40,727 nt of DNA from NCBI GenBank assembly GCA_031272185.1, contig JAISUG010000088.1:1-40727 (forward strand), read 5' to 3'. The DNA is from Lachnospiraceae bacterium. GTDB lineage: Bacteria > Bacillota > Clostridia > Lachnospirales > Lachnospiraceae. Position numbers and translations under genes: made by a program. Below are positions 8,228 through 16,266 of the stretch, piece by piece (position 1 is the first letter of the stretch; every line of letters starts with the position of its first letter). Below the pieces are notes generated by a model, which was not told the DNA's origin, made no database searches, and saw only the letters and a list, made by a program, of their open reading frames with translations.

Positions 8228-9867
8228 CAGAAACACACCACCACTGTGCCCACCTGGACCAGTTCATATAGCGCCGGCACTGAAGCGGGCGGCAGGTTCA
8301 CGCAGCCATGGCTGCCATTGTACGTGTAGATGTCGCCGCCGAAGCTGCGCCGCCAGTTGGCGTCATGGAGGCCGATGCCCCCGTTGAACGGCATCCAGTA
8401 GTTCACCCAGCTCTCATATGCATAGCCGCCCCCGGCCAGACGCTGCCCCCGCAGTATGCGGTTGGTCTCCTTGGCATACACGGTGTATATCCCCTGGGGT
8501 GTGGCGTTGCCCCTGGACGGGTTCCCCGTCACGCACGGCTGCTGCCAGACCGGCACGCCGTCGATGTAGCAAGTCACCACCTGGTTCGTCAGGTCCACCG
8601 TCACGTAGTTCGGCCCCAGGCCGGCGTCGTTCCAGTTCACGGTCTGGGCCGCAAAGCCGATGTTGCGCACCGCCGACTCACCCCGCCGCACCAAATCCAC
8701 CAGTATGGGGAACTCCGCGGCCTCGTCTATCACATAGTCGCTGACCACGTTCACGGGTATGTCCACACCCGCCACGTTCTGATACACCACCTGTGTGGCG
8801 GTGGTGCCGTACTTCTCCCGGAGGGAAGCCAGGAAACCCACCACCTTTTCGCTGTCCACGCCCGGCACGAACGTCGCCCATGTGCCGTCATACAGGCACG
8901 ACAGGTCCGGGACCAGCCAGGAGGCCAGCTCCTCGCCGCCGATCACTTCCTGGGCCTCCCCCACCACATACACGATGGAAATGCCCAGGTATGAGTTGAG
9001 CCTGTCCCTGACCGCCTGGAGCCTCGGGTCGTCGGAGAGGATGCCCGGCAACGCATAGGCCCCCACGGCATCCATGTAGACCACGCTGCGCCCATGGGTG
9101 ATCTCGGCGTCGGCGTTGCCCAAAAGGTTCGGCAGGTAGACGTTGTTCCCGTACACCTCCGGCACGATGGCGAAGCCCTGTCCGGGGATGAACGCAGAAA
9201 TCGAGGCATCCACCGACTGGGTCACCTGGCCCCCGGAAACGCAGGGCAACGTACCCAGCGCTTCCGCCAGCGCCGCCCCATCGTAGGAATATGTCAGCTC
9301 CACGCCATACTCGGCGCCCGGGATCTCCGACCATGCGCCCCCCGCCGCATCCATGGCGGCGATGATCCCGGCCACCCGCAATGCGTCCTGGGTGGCCAAT
9401 GCGCCCAAATCAGGCACATTCACCCGGTACCCGAAAGCGGCGCCGGGCAGCGACTGGGTGTCGCCTTCCCGGGTCACGAGGTCCAGCCGGTAGGCGCTTT
9501 CCAGGTGCGCCGCCAGGGCGGCGGCCGCCGCCTGGGCATCCATGCCGCCCACGTCGAAGCCATTGACCGTGACGCCCCACCCGAACGCGGGGGCTTGCGC
9601 CTGCGCCGCCCCGGCCCCACCGGCCTGCCCGTCTGCGGCCGCGCCGGATGCGTCGCCCAGGTCGCCTGCCCCGACGACAGCCCCGCCGGCACCGTCAGCC
9701 GACGACCCGCCCGAACCGTCCGCGACCCAGGTCTCGCCGCCCTGGGAACCGGCCTGGGCGGCGCCATCTGCCTCGTCCGCCCAAGCCACGGTCGCCACGG
9801 ACACCATAAACATCGCCACACACGCCGCAAAAGCGCAGCCTCTCCATAACTTTCGTACAGTCATCAT
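8227..9867 (-). CDS. Secreted L,D-transpeptidase (YkuD) with peptidoglycan-binding domain
   Basis: Cross-links peptidoglycan through 3-3 bonds outside the membrane. A signal peptide (residues 1-30, cleavage after AWA) is followed by an Ala/Gly/Asp-rich linker to about residue 90. WGVTVNGFDVGGMDAQAAAAAL opens the PG_binding_4-like repeats that precede many Bacillota YkuD domains. The catalytic domain begins at YVTVDLTNQVVTCYIDG and contains TPQGIYTVYAKETNRIL, GIGLHDANWR and the active site SHGCVNLP, with Cys about 522, near the C-terminus. At 546 residues it fits the two-domain family. Promoter boxes lie 50 nt upstream (9917-9945). The stop overlaps the MATE start, so the two form an operon. 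Confidence 0.95.
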   Translation of the reverse strand: MMTVRKLWRGCAFAACVAMFMVSVATVAWADEADGAAQAGSQGGETWVADGSGGSSADGAGGAVVGAGDLGDASGAAADGQAGGAGAAQAQAPAFGWGVTVNGFDVGGMDAQAAAAALAAHLESAYRLDLVTREGDTQSLPGAAFGYRVNVPDLGALATQDALRVAGIIAAMDAAGGAWSEIPGAEYGVELTYSYDGAALAEALGTLPCVSGGQVTQSVDASISAFIPGQGFAIVPEVYGNNVYLPNLLGNADAEITHGRSVVYMDAVGAYALPGILSDDPRLQAVRDRLNSYLGISIVYVVGEAQEVIGGEELASWLVPDLSCLYDGTWATFVPGVDSEKVVGFLASLREKYGTTATQVVYQNVAGVDIPVNVVSDYVIDEAAEFPILVDLVRRGESAVRNIGFAAQTVNWNDAGLGPNYVTVDLTNQVVTCYIDGVPVWQQPCVTGNPSRGNATPQGIYTVYAKETNRILRGQRLAGGGYAYESWVNYWMPFNGGIGLHDANWRRSFGGDIYTYNGSHGCVNLPPASVPALYELVQVGTVVVCF

Positions 9868-9916
9868 CCCTATACCCTGTTTTGGTTGATTTGTTTGAAT
9901 TTGCCTTGTTTCGTAT

Positions 9917-9945
9917 ATAATACCGCAAAGTGTTGCGCCTGTCTA
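9917..9945 (-). promoter_or_regulatory. Promoter of the L,D-transpeptidase-MATE operon
   Basis: On the minus strand TAGACA (9940-9945) and TATTAT (9917-9922) are separated by 17 nt, giving a leader of about 45 nt before the ATG at 9867. Confidence 0.6.
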
Positions 9946-9992
9946 CCGTTTTTTACACTACATTTTGATTAAACTTTCTTCAATATCTTCAA

Positions 9993-10022
9993 ATGTTGCA
10001 CGATCGCCGAATCTGTGGTACT
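9993..10022 (+). promoter_or_regulatory. Candidate promoter upstream of the ClC gene
   Basis: TTGCAC and TACTAT are spaced 17 nt apart around 9993-10022 on the plus strand. If used, it gives a leader of about 300 nt that contains the repeat element at 10087-10242 and the 14-nt repeats before the ClC start. Apart from these features the 9868-10326 spacer holds no gene. Confidence 0.45.
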
Positions 10023-10086
10023 ATGACAGTTGCCCAAAAAACGGTGCCGGCGCCCCATGGGGGCGCACATGGCCTGCACATTTACG

Positions 10087-10242
10087 CTTACAGAGATCAC
10101 TCCACCATCGGGGCGGACTTGTGCGCCTGCGCCCCATGCGGGCGCAGGCCGCCGGCACATTCGCAGGACGCACACCGCTTTCACATTTGCGGTCTGCGCC
10201 CGCCCCGACGGCTCATCTGCTGGCTATGGAGTGACTTGTAGC
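10087..10242 (-). mobile_element. GTTAC-family miniature element, 156-nt copy
   Basis: The left end is CTTACAGAGATCACTCC and the right end GGAGTGACTTGTAGC, an inverted pair. Read from the right end on the minus strand it matches the 2281 copy through the segment AGCAGATGAGCCGTCGGGG. Inner arms CGGGGCGG and CCGCCCCG also pair. Flanks CATTTACG and TATGTGCG agree at only 5 of 8 bases, so any target duplication is old. Confidence 0.6.
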
Positions 10243-10284
10243 TATGTGCGGGCTGTGCCGTGTTCGACTCTGAAATCTTTGGCT

Positions 10285-10344
10285 TCGAAAGGTTTGCTGT
10301 GAAAGGTTTGCTGTGAAGGGTTTGCTGTGAAAGGTTTGGCTGTG
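10285..10344 (+). repeat. 14-nt repeats bearing tandem ribosome sites and GTG starts
   Basis: GTGAAAGGTTTGCT-type units place GTG codons at 10299, 10313, 10327 and 10342 (steps 14, 14, 15), each preceded by AAAGG or AAGGG. The first two read GTG-Lys-Gly-Leu-Leu-stop, with the stop overlapping the next GTG. The third, with one extra base, opens into the ClC frame. Confidence 0.85.
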
Positions 10345-12069
10345 AAAAAGAAAGAATGGTTCCTGCTCCAGAGCCTCATGGTGGGCATATCGGCAGGGTT
10401 GGTTTCCAGTTTGTACCGTTTCGTCATCGGGAAAGGGGAGGGTGTGTGCCTGTGGGCATACGGCGCGCTGCGCACTTTTCTGGCCCCCCTCTCCGCAACC
10501 GTTTCAGCTGCGGCAGGGCAGGGCGCATCCACCGCATCCACTCAAGCTGCACCCGCACATGCCACGTCAGCATCATGGGCGGTCGAAACCGCATCCACTG
10601 CCGCCGCGGCGGGTCCGGGGCCAGCCATCCCGTCGGCCGGGGCGGCATGGGCGGCCACGGCAGGCCCCTATAAGCCCCTCGTCCTCCTTGCGTCGGTCGT
10701 CATCCTCGCCCTGCTGGGCTTGGCCGTGGCCCTCCTGGTGCGCCACAACCCCATGATCGGCGGCAGCGGCATCCCCCAGGTCAAGGGCATCATCCTGGGG
10801 TTCCTGCAAGACAGGTGGTTTTTCACCCTCGTCCAAAAATTCATCGGCGGCGTCCTGGCGGTGGCCGGGGGGCTGTCCCTGGGCCGGGAGGGCCCCTCCA
10901 TACAGCTGGGCGCCTGCGTGGCCGACGGGCTGGGTGGGCGGTTCGCCTCACCCCCCGCCCACCGCCGCATCCTCATAGCCAGCGGCGCCAGCGCAGGGCT
11001 GGCCGCGGCGTTCAATGCCCCCCTGGCGGGCGTCATGTTCGCATTCGAGGAGATCTACCGCTACCTCTCCCCCGTCACCCTGCTGTCCGCCACCGTGGCT
11101 GCGGTGTCGGCGGATTACGTGTCCAAGCTCTTTTTCGGCACCGGCCCGGTGTTCCATTTCACCGTGCCCACCGCCATCCCATTGGAGAGCTACTACGTGC
11201 TGCTGCCCCTTGGGGTCATCACAGGCCTGTGCGGCGCATTGTACAACACGGTCCTGGTCCGCACCATCAGGTACTATGGCAGGCTGTGGGACCTGGCCCC
11301 CCGGCGGTTTGCTTTCCTGAAGCCCATCCCGGTATTTTTGCTGGCGCTCCTGGTGGGCGTCTGCTTCCCGGTGGCCCTGTGCGGCGGCCACGAGATGCTC
11401 TCCGAACTTTCCGTGGAAACGGCCATCGGCGCCCTCCTCGGGGCCCTGGCAGTCAAGTTCGCATTTTCCATGATCAGTTTCGCCTCCGGGGCCCCCGGCG
11501 GCATATTCTTCCCGCTGCTGGTCATGGGGGCTTTCATCGGGGGCATCTTCGCAAAGGTCTCCATCGCGGCCTGGGGCGGCTCACCTGACCTTTTCTACAA
11601 TTTCGCCGTGCTGGCCATGGTGGGCATGTTCACATCCATCGTGCGGGCGCCCATCACCGGCATCATCCTGCTTATGGAGATGACAGGCTCATTCAGCCAT
11701 TTTCTGTCATTCACCATCGTCGCGGTGGTTTCATATGTGGTGGCGGACCTGTGCAAGAGCACGCCCATATACGATTCCCTCCTGGACAACCTGCTGGAAA
11801 AGCCCGGCCGCATGCGCCAAAGCGAAGGCCCCACCGTCCAGATAGAGACCATCGTCCACCAGGGCGCGCCCGCCGTGGGCAAGACCGTGCAGGAGCTGGG
11901 GCTGGGGGCCAACTGCCTCATCATCGCCATCAAGCGCCAGTCCCGGGAGATCACCCCCAACGGCTCCACCGTCATCTGCGCCAATGACCAGCTGACCCTG
12001 GTGTGCAACTCCGGCGACGAGGCCGCGGTACGGGCCCACTCATTGCCGCAGTTTTCTTTCGAAGGGTGA
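10327..12069 (+). CDS. ClC-type chloride/proton exchanger with C-terminal TrkA_C domain
   Basis: A membrane anion transporter of about 580 residues. GGSGIPQ and GREGPSIQLGA are ClC selectivity-filter segments; the Glu of GREGP is the gating glutamate. FAFEEIYR supplies the second (proton) glutamate, so a Cl-/H+ antiporter is more likely than a channel. GAPGGIFFPLLVMGAFIGGI and RAPITGIILLMEMTGSF are also family blocks. After about residue 490 the TVQIETIVHQGAPAVGKTVQELGL...DQLTLVCN region is a TrkA_C (RCK_C) ligand-binding domain. Residues about 55-115 are an Ala/Ser/Thr/Pro-rich insert in the first extramembrane loop. The start is ambiguous: GTG 10327 or GTG 10342, the latter with AAAGG at good spacing. 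The LysR gene follows 81 nt downstream. Confidence 0.93.
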   Translation: MKGLAVKKKEWFLLQSLMVGISAGLVSSLYRFVIGKGEGVCLWAYGALRTFLAPLSATVSAAAGQGASTASTQAAPAHATSASWAVETASTAAAAGPGPAIPSAGAAWAATAGPYKPLVLLASVVILALLGLAVALLVRHNPMIGGSGIPQVKGIILGFLQDRWFFTLVQKFIGGVLAVAGGLSLGREGPSIQLGACVADGLGGRFASPPAHRRILIASGASAGLAAAFNAPLAGVMFAFEEIYRYLSPVTLLSATVAAVSADYVSKLFFGTGPVFHFTVPTAIPLESYYVLLPLGVITGLCGALYNTVLVRTIRYYGRLWDLAPRRFAFLKPIPVFLLALLVGVCFPVALCGGHEMLSELSVETAIGALLGALAVKFAFSMISFASGAPGGIFFPLLVMGAFIGGIFAKVSIAAWGGSPDLFYNFAVLAMVGMFTSIVRAPITGIILLMEMTGSFSHFLSFTIVAVVSYVVADLCKSTPIYDSLLDNLLEKPGRMRQSEGPTVQIETIVHQGAPAVGKTVQELGLGANCLIIAIKRQSREITPNGSTVICANDQLTLVCNSGDEAAVRAHSLPQFSFEG

Positions 12070-12150
12070 GTGAATCCCACCCCGGCGTTGTTCCCGCACG
12101 CGAAAGGCCCACACTTTCGCAAGATAAATTTTACCAAGGAGGCTGCCGCC

Positions 12151-13077
12151 ATGACCACCACCCAGATCCAGTATTTCCTCCTGTCCGCACAGCTGCTGAA
12201 CTTCACGGCGGCGGCGGACCGCCTCTACGTCGCCCAGCCCACCCTGAGCCGCCAGATATCCCTCCTGGAGGAAGAGGTCGGCGCCAAGCTCTTCGAGCGC
12301 AGGAACAACGTGGTCTCCCTGACGCCCGCGGGGGAACTGCTGGCCAAAGGCCTCACATGCGTCTACTCCGAGATCAACACCATCCTCAAAAACCTCCGGT
12401 CCTTCTCCGACAAGGACGGCGGGAGCCTGTCTTTCGGCCTATTGGAAGACCAGGTCCTGGACGACATGCTCACCCGCTCTTTCAGGGAGCTGGCCAGGAA
12501 GCGCCCCCATGCGGACATAAACATCAGCCGCCACGGGGCGAAAGGCCTCTTTGGCGGCTTGATGGATGGTTCATTGGATGTGGTTTTCATGCTGGTCTAC
12601 GACGACGTGGCGTTTGCCGACTTCAGCCACATGCCCATATTCAGGGACCTGGCGCACATAGCCATACTCAGGGACCACCCTGCGGCGTCCAGGGACACCA
12701 TCACCCTGGCCGAGTCGCTGCGGATGGCGAAAGACCTGCCGCTGATCATCATGTCGCTGGATGCCTTCCCGCACCCCATGCGCCATGCGCTGCTGCAGCC
12801 CTTCCAGCCGCTGTCCGATGGGTTCCCGGGCACGCCCGGCATCAAGTCCGTGTCCTCCTTCAGTTCCATCCCCCTCCTGGTGGAGGCGGGGCTGGGGTTT
12901 GCTTTCGTGAACAGCAGCAACATCCTGGCCCGGGACCCGAAGATCAAGCTGATCCCCGTGACCGACGGCGAATACATGTCCCCCGGACTGCTCTGGCGCA
13001 CCGGCAACACCAACCCCGCCCTGGGCGACTTCCTGTCCATCGTGAAGCGCCTGAAGCCTATATCTGGTTCGCCGTGA
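12151..13077 (+). CDS. LysR-type transcriptional regulator
   Basis: A 308-residue regulator. The N-terminal winged helix is clear: MTTTQIQYFLLSAQLLNFTAAADRLYVAQPTLSRQISLLEEEVGAKLFERR, with the LTPAGELL end of the wing. An inducer-binding domain follows from GSLSFGLLEDQ. The ATG at 12151 has an AAGGAGG site eight bases upstream, the strongest in this neighbourhood; the open frame upstream is not conserved. It runs with the ClC gene but ends inside the 3' end of the convergent flavoenzyme gene (20-nt overlap, 13058-13077). LysR genes usually act on adjacent genes, so it may control the flavoenzyme-TRAP operon or ClC; the sequence does not decide. Confidence 0.93.
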   Translation: MTTTQIQYFLLSAQLLNFTAAADRLYVAQPTLSRQISLLEEEVGAKLFERRNNVVSLTPAGELLAKGLTCVYSEINTILKNLRSFSDKDGGSLSFGLLEDQVLDDMLTRSFRELARKRPHADINISRHGAKGLFGGLMDGSLDVVFMLVYDDVAFADFSHMPIFRDLAHIAILRDHPAASRDTITLAESLRMAKDLPLIIMSLDAFPHPMRHALLQPFQPLSDGFPGTPGIKSVSSFSSIPLLVEAGLGFAFVNSSNILARDPKIKLIPVTDGEYMSPGLLWRTGNTNPALGDFLSIVKRLKPISGSP

Positions 13078-15055
13078 CGAACGCCATCCGGGTGCAGTCC
13101 CGCACGCACCCCACCTCGTGGCAGTCGCCGATCATATACGTCTCCCGGGCGATGCCGTAAAATGCCATGGCCTCGCCGGACCTGGGCTCCATGCCCCCCA
13201 GGGCCACCACGTCGTCGCACTCGATGCGGCACTCCTTGCCTTCGCTGTCCGTATACCCCACATACCCTGCGCCGATTTCCGTGGTCCTGGCGCACCTGAC
13301 ATCATGGAAACCGTCCAGCGTGGCGATGTATTCGTCGATGCACTCCCGGTAGTGTATGGGCGTGGCGTCCGGGGCCAGCGTCCGCTGCCTGGTGATTATG
13401 GTCACCTCGTGGCCGTTTTCCGCCAGGTACATCCCGGCCTCCGTGCCACTTTCCGACCCGCCCACGACCACCACCCGTTTCCCCAGCTCCTTCTCGTGCC
13501 CGAACACGCCCAGGATGTCCCAGGCCTTGTCCGCACCCGGTAAGGGCGGTTTTTTCGGGCTGGCGCCCAACGCCAGTACGATGGCGTCGAACCCCCCGGC
13601 CCGCAGCATTTCCGGCGAGGCGCTCGTCCCCAGGCGGACATCGACCCCGGATTTGCCCAGCTGCCCCACCAGGTACCTGCGGTAGTCCGCCAGGGGCCAC
13701 TTGAAGCTGGGGTAGTCCATGATTTTCAGCTGCCCGCCCAGCTCATTTTCCTTTTCGTACAATGTGACGGCGTGCCCCCGCTTCGCGCATATGAGCGCGG
13801 CGTTCATCCCCGCGGGGCCGCCCCCCACCACGGCCACCTTCTTGCGGGACCTGACGGGCTCGATGAATTTGTCCAGTTTGTGCGCGATGCCGATGGTGGG
13901 GTTCACGGTGCACAGGCTGAACCACCTCTCCAGACTCGGCACGTGGCACTTGTTGCAGCGCACGCAGGGCACGATGTCCTCGGGCCTGCCCTCGACGATC
14001 TTCCTGTAGTACTCGCCGTCCACGAAAAATGCCCTGGCGGCGCCGATGAGGTCGGCCTTCCCCGTCGCTATGATTTCCTCCGCGTCGTCCACATCCTGGA
14101 AACCGCCCACCACCTCGCACAGTATGGGCGTGCCGCTGGCCTTTACGGCGGCGCAGTCCGCAAGCACTTCATACCGGTGTTTCCGGGAGTTGTACCCTGT
14201 GGGGTGGTTGGCGTTGGGCGAGTCCGCGCGGAACTGGAAGATGTCCGCCATCCCTTCCATCATCTTCGCGAACTCTATGGTCTCCCCGATGGCCGTCCCG
14301 CCCTTTTCGCTGCCGGTGATCTGGAGCTCGATGGGGAAATCCTTCCCGCACAGCTCCTTGATGCGCGCGCACAGCTCGTAGGCGAACCGCCCCCGCCCCC
14401 GTATGTCCCCGCCGTATTCATCCGTCCTTTTGTTGGTGATGGGCGAGATGAACCGGGAAAACAGTGTCGCCCGGTAGGCGAAGTGAAGCGTGGCCATATC
14501 GAAACCCAGTTTCTGGTAATACCTGACGCGCCCCGCGTAGATCTCGATGATTTCCCTGATCTGGGCATGGGATAGCGCCTTCCCGGGCTTCCCGCCCCGC
14601 ATGAGCGCCCCCATGTGGTAGTCGTTTTGCCCCTCCCTGAATGTCGTCGCCACGTCCCCGGGCAGCGGCATCGCCTCCACGTCGCACACGTCGTAGATCG
14701 GGTCCAATGCCGTGAAAGGCATGATGGCGATGGAAATCCTGGAGCCGAATGAGTGCACCTGGTCCGCCAGCTGGCAGATGTAGTTCTCGTTGCTTAGGTC
14801 GTCCAGGTCATACATGGGGAAGCGTTTGCCGTCCTCGTTGAACGATTCCCGCTGCTTTTTGTTCGTCCAGTCGGCGAATGTGACCACCGCGGCGCCGTTC
14901 TTGGCCTGGCTCACCACATGCCCGATCACCTGCTCGCTGGGGAACGGCTCCGACCCCTGGAGGAAATGGGGCAGCGAGTTGGAGGAAACGAAACGGTTTT
15001 TAAGCACCATCTTCCCCACCCTGACAGGGGAGAGCAGATGCGGGTAGTTTTTCAT
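13058..15055 (-). CDS. FMN/FAD/4Fe-4S oxidoreductase of the 2,4-dienoyl-CoA / enoate reductase class
   Basis: A 665-residue multidomain flavoenzyme. Residues 1-350 form an Old Yellow Enzyme TIM barrel (LLSPVRVGKMVLKNRFV..., HFAYRATLFSRFISPITNKRTDEYGG). CVRCNKC...C at about 362-380 is the 4Fe-4S ligand cluster. VAVVGGGPAGMNAALICAKRGHAVTLYEKENELGGQL from about 402 binds FAD, and RVVVVGGSESGTEAGMYLAENG binds NAD(P)H. Enzymes of this architecture include FadH, bile-acid BaiCD/BaiH and the 2-enoate and cinnamate reductases of anaerobes; all reduce activated C=C bonds. In most of these the barrel reads HxxHGYL; here HFAYRATLFSRF replaces it, suggesting a different substrate site. GGGAGGT lies seven bases before the ATG. 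The gene follows the TRAP solute-binding gene by 23 nt, so the substrate is probably the imported organic acid. Confidence 0.9.
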   Translation of the reverse strand: MKNYPHLLSPVRVGKMVLKNRFVSSNSLPHFLQGSEPFPSEQVIGHVVSQAKNGAAVVTFADWTNKKQRESFNEDGKRFPMYDLDDLSNENYICQLADQVHSFGSRISIAIMPFTALDPIYDVCDVEAMPLPGDVATTFREGQNDYHMGALMRGGKPGKALSHAQIREIIEIYAGRVRYYQKLGFDMATLHFAYRATLFSRFISPITNKRTDEYGGDIRGRGRFAYELCARIKELCGKDFPIELQITGSEKGGTAIGETIEFAKMMEGMADIFQFRADSPNANHPTGYNSRKHRYEVLADCAAVKASGTPILCEVVGGFQDVDDAEEIIATGKADLIGAARAFFVDGEYYRKIVEGRPEDIVPCVRCNKCHVPSLERWFSLCTVNPTIGIAHKLDKFIEPVRSRKKVAVVGGGPAGMNAALICAKRGHAVTLYEKENELGGQLKIMDYPSFKWPLADYRRYLVGQLGKSGVDVRLGTSASPEMLRAGGFDAIVLALGASPKKPPLPGADKAWDILGVFGHEKELGKRVVVVGGSESGTEAGMYLAENGHEVTIITRQRTLAPDATPIHYRECIDEYIATLDGFHDVRCARTTEIGAGYVGYTDSEGKECRIECDDVVALGGMEPRSGEAMAFYGIARETYMIGDCHEVGCVRDCTRMAFVTANQI

Positions 15056-15078
15056 ATGTGGATACCTCCCCATGGACA

Positions 15079-16209
15079 TCAGTGTTTCCAGTCATACCCT
15101 GTAAGCTCCGCCGCTTTTTCCAGTATCACCGTCAGACCCTCGGTCTTGCCGGAGTTGGCCCCGGTGACCAGCGCCGCGTCTGCCTTGGCCTCGAAACAAG
15201 CCGCCCAGATGGTGTCGATGTCCCCTTGGCTCAATTCCACGAATTTGTGCCCGGTGGACGTCTCGACGGTGGCGATGTCCTGGTCGATGGATGCGTCGTA
15301 GATGGTGGCGGAGTACGCCTCGGTTTCGTCGGCGGCCTGCTGGATGTAGCCCCTGAACTCGTCGGAGAGCCCGTTCCACCAGTCCAGGTTCACGGTGAAG
15401 AAGTTGCCGGCGGCATAGGTGCCGTCCAGGGCCCAGTACGGCGCGACCTCATACCACCCCAAGCTCACCATGGGCGCCAGAGCCATCTCGGAGGCGTCGA
15501 TCTGCCCGCGGTTCAATGCGTCGTATATGTCGGGGGGGAACAGTGCGGACACCTGGAATCCCAGGGCCTCCCAGATCGCGGCGTCGAAGTTGCCGAAAGC
15601 CGACGACTTGGCCACCAGGTCGGCCAGGTCTTTGAATTCCTGCTTGGAGCAAAGTGCGTTCCCGCCCCCCGCTATGACGTTCAGGTACTTGATGCCCAGC
15701 CCGTTGGCCTCTTCAGTGACCAATGCGCTGGTGGTCGGGTCGTCGAACATGATCGTGTTGAAATAGTCCAGCGCGGCCTGGGTGCCGCCCGGCGCGAACC
15801 CCGGGAACGACAGGTAGACCAATGATTCGGGGTGCCCCATGTGGTTGAGCGCGATCATGTCCACCGCGCCGGAGGACACGCCATCCAGCTCGGACGGGGA
15901 GTCAAACAATGTCCCGCCCCAGCTGGCCTTCACGTCGATCTTGCCGCCGGACAGCTCTTTCACCCTGTCGATGAAATATGAGATGATCTGCCCGCCGGTC
16001 TCGGCCTGCTGGTACGTCGCGGAGAAACTTATGGTCAGTTCCGCCTTCGCCGCCGCCGCAGTCTGTGCCGGCGCCGCAGCCTGTGTCTCGGCGGCCGCCG
16101 GGGCCGCGGTGGTGGCCGCGGTCTGGGAAGACCCGCACCCCCCCACGAAAGCAGCCATCAGAAGAGCCGCCATGGACACCGCCAAACACCGTAGATTCGT
16201 TTTTTTCAT
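15079..16209 (-). CDS. TRAP transporter solute-binding lipoprotein (DctP type)
   Basis: Captures an organic acid outside the membrane for the TRAP permease. The N-terminus MKKTNLRCLAVSMAALLMAAFVGGC carries a lipobox with Cys25. A 35-residue Ala/Thr/Pro linker follows, then the DctP fold: LTISFSATYQQAETGGQIISYFIDRVKELSGGKIDV, FDSPSELDGVSSGAVDM and NRGQIDASEMALAPM. The conserved arginine that binds the substrate carboxylate in most DctP proteins (in a V/L-R motif) is not obvious here, where ALCSKQEFKDLADLV stands in the usual region. This hints at an unusual ligand, but alignment is needed. The ATG at 16209 has a GGAGGGAAGG site; ATG 16227 is less likely. It sits between the permease and flavoenzyme genes. 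Confidence 0.92.
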   Translation of the reverse strand: MKKTNLRCLAVSMAALLMAAFVGGCGSSQTAATTAAPAAAETQAAAPAQTAAAAKAELTISFSATYQQAETGGQIISYFIDRVKELSGGKIDVKASWGGTLFDSPSELDGVSSGAVDMIALNHMGHPESLVYLSFPGFAPGGTQAALDYFNTIMFDDPTTSALVTEEANGLGIKYLNVIAGGGNALCSKQEFKDLADLVAKSSAFGNFDAAIWEALGFQVSALFPPDIYDALNRGQIDASEMALAPMVSLGWYEVAPYWALDGTYAAGNFFTVNLDWWNGLSDEFRGYIQQAADETEAYSATIYDASIDQDIATVETSTGHKFVELSQGDIDTIWAACFEAKADAALVTGANSGKTEGLTVILEKAAELTGYDWKH

Positions 16210-16266
16210 TTCCCTTCCCTCCTGCAAATCCCTTTGCTTTTTGATATCTATTTACTTGCTTGTTTC

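Noticed and set aside
12003..13160. 385-codon plus-strand frame across the LysR gene
   Set aside because: It has the His/Pro/Arg-rich composition of a shadow frame in GC-rich DNA; the LysR frame has the motifs and the ribosome site.
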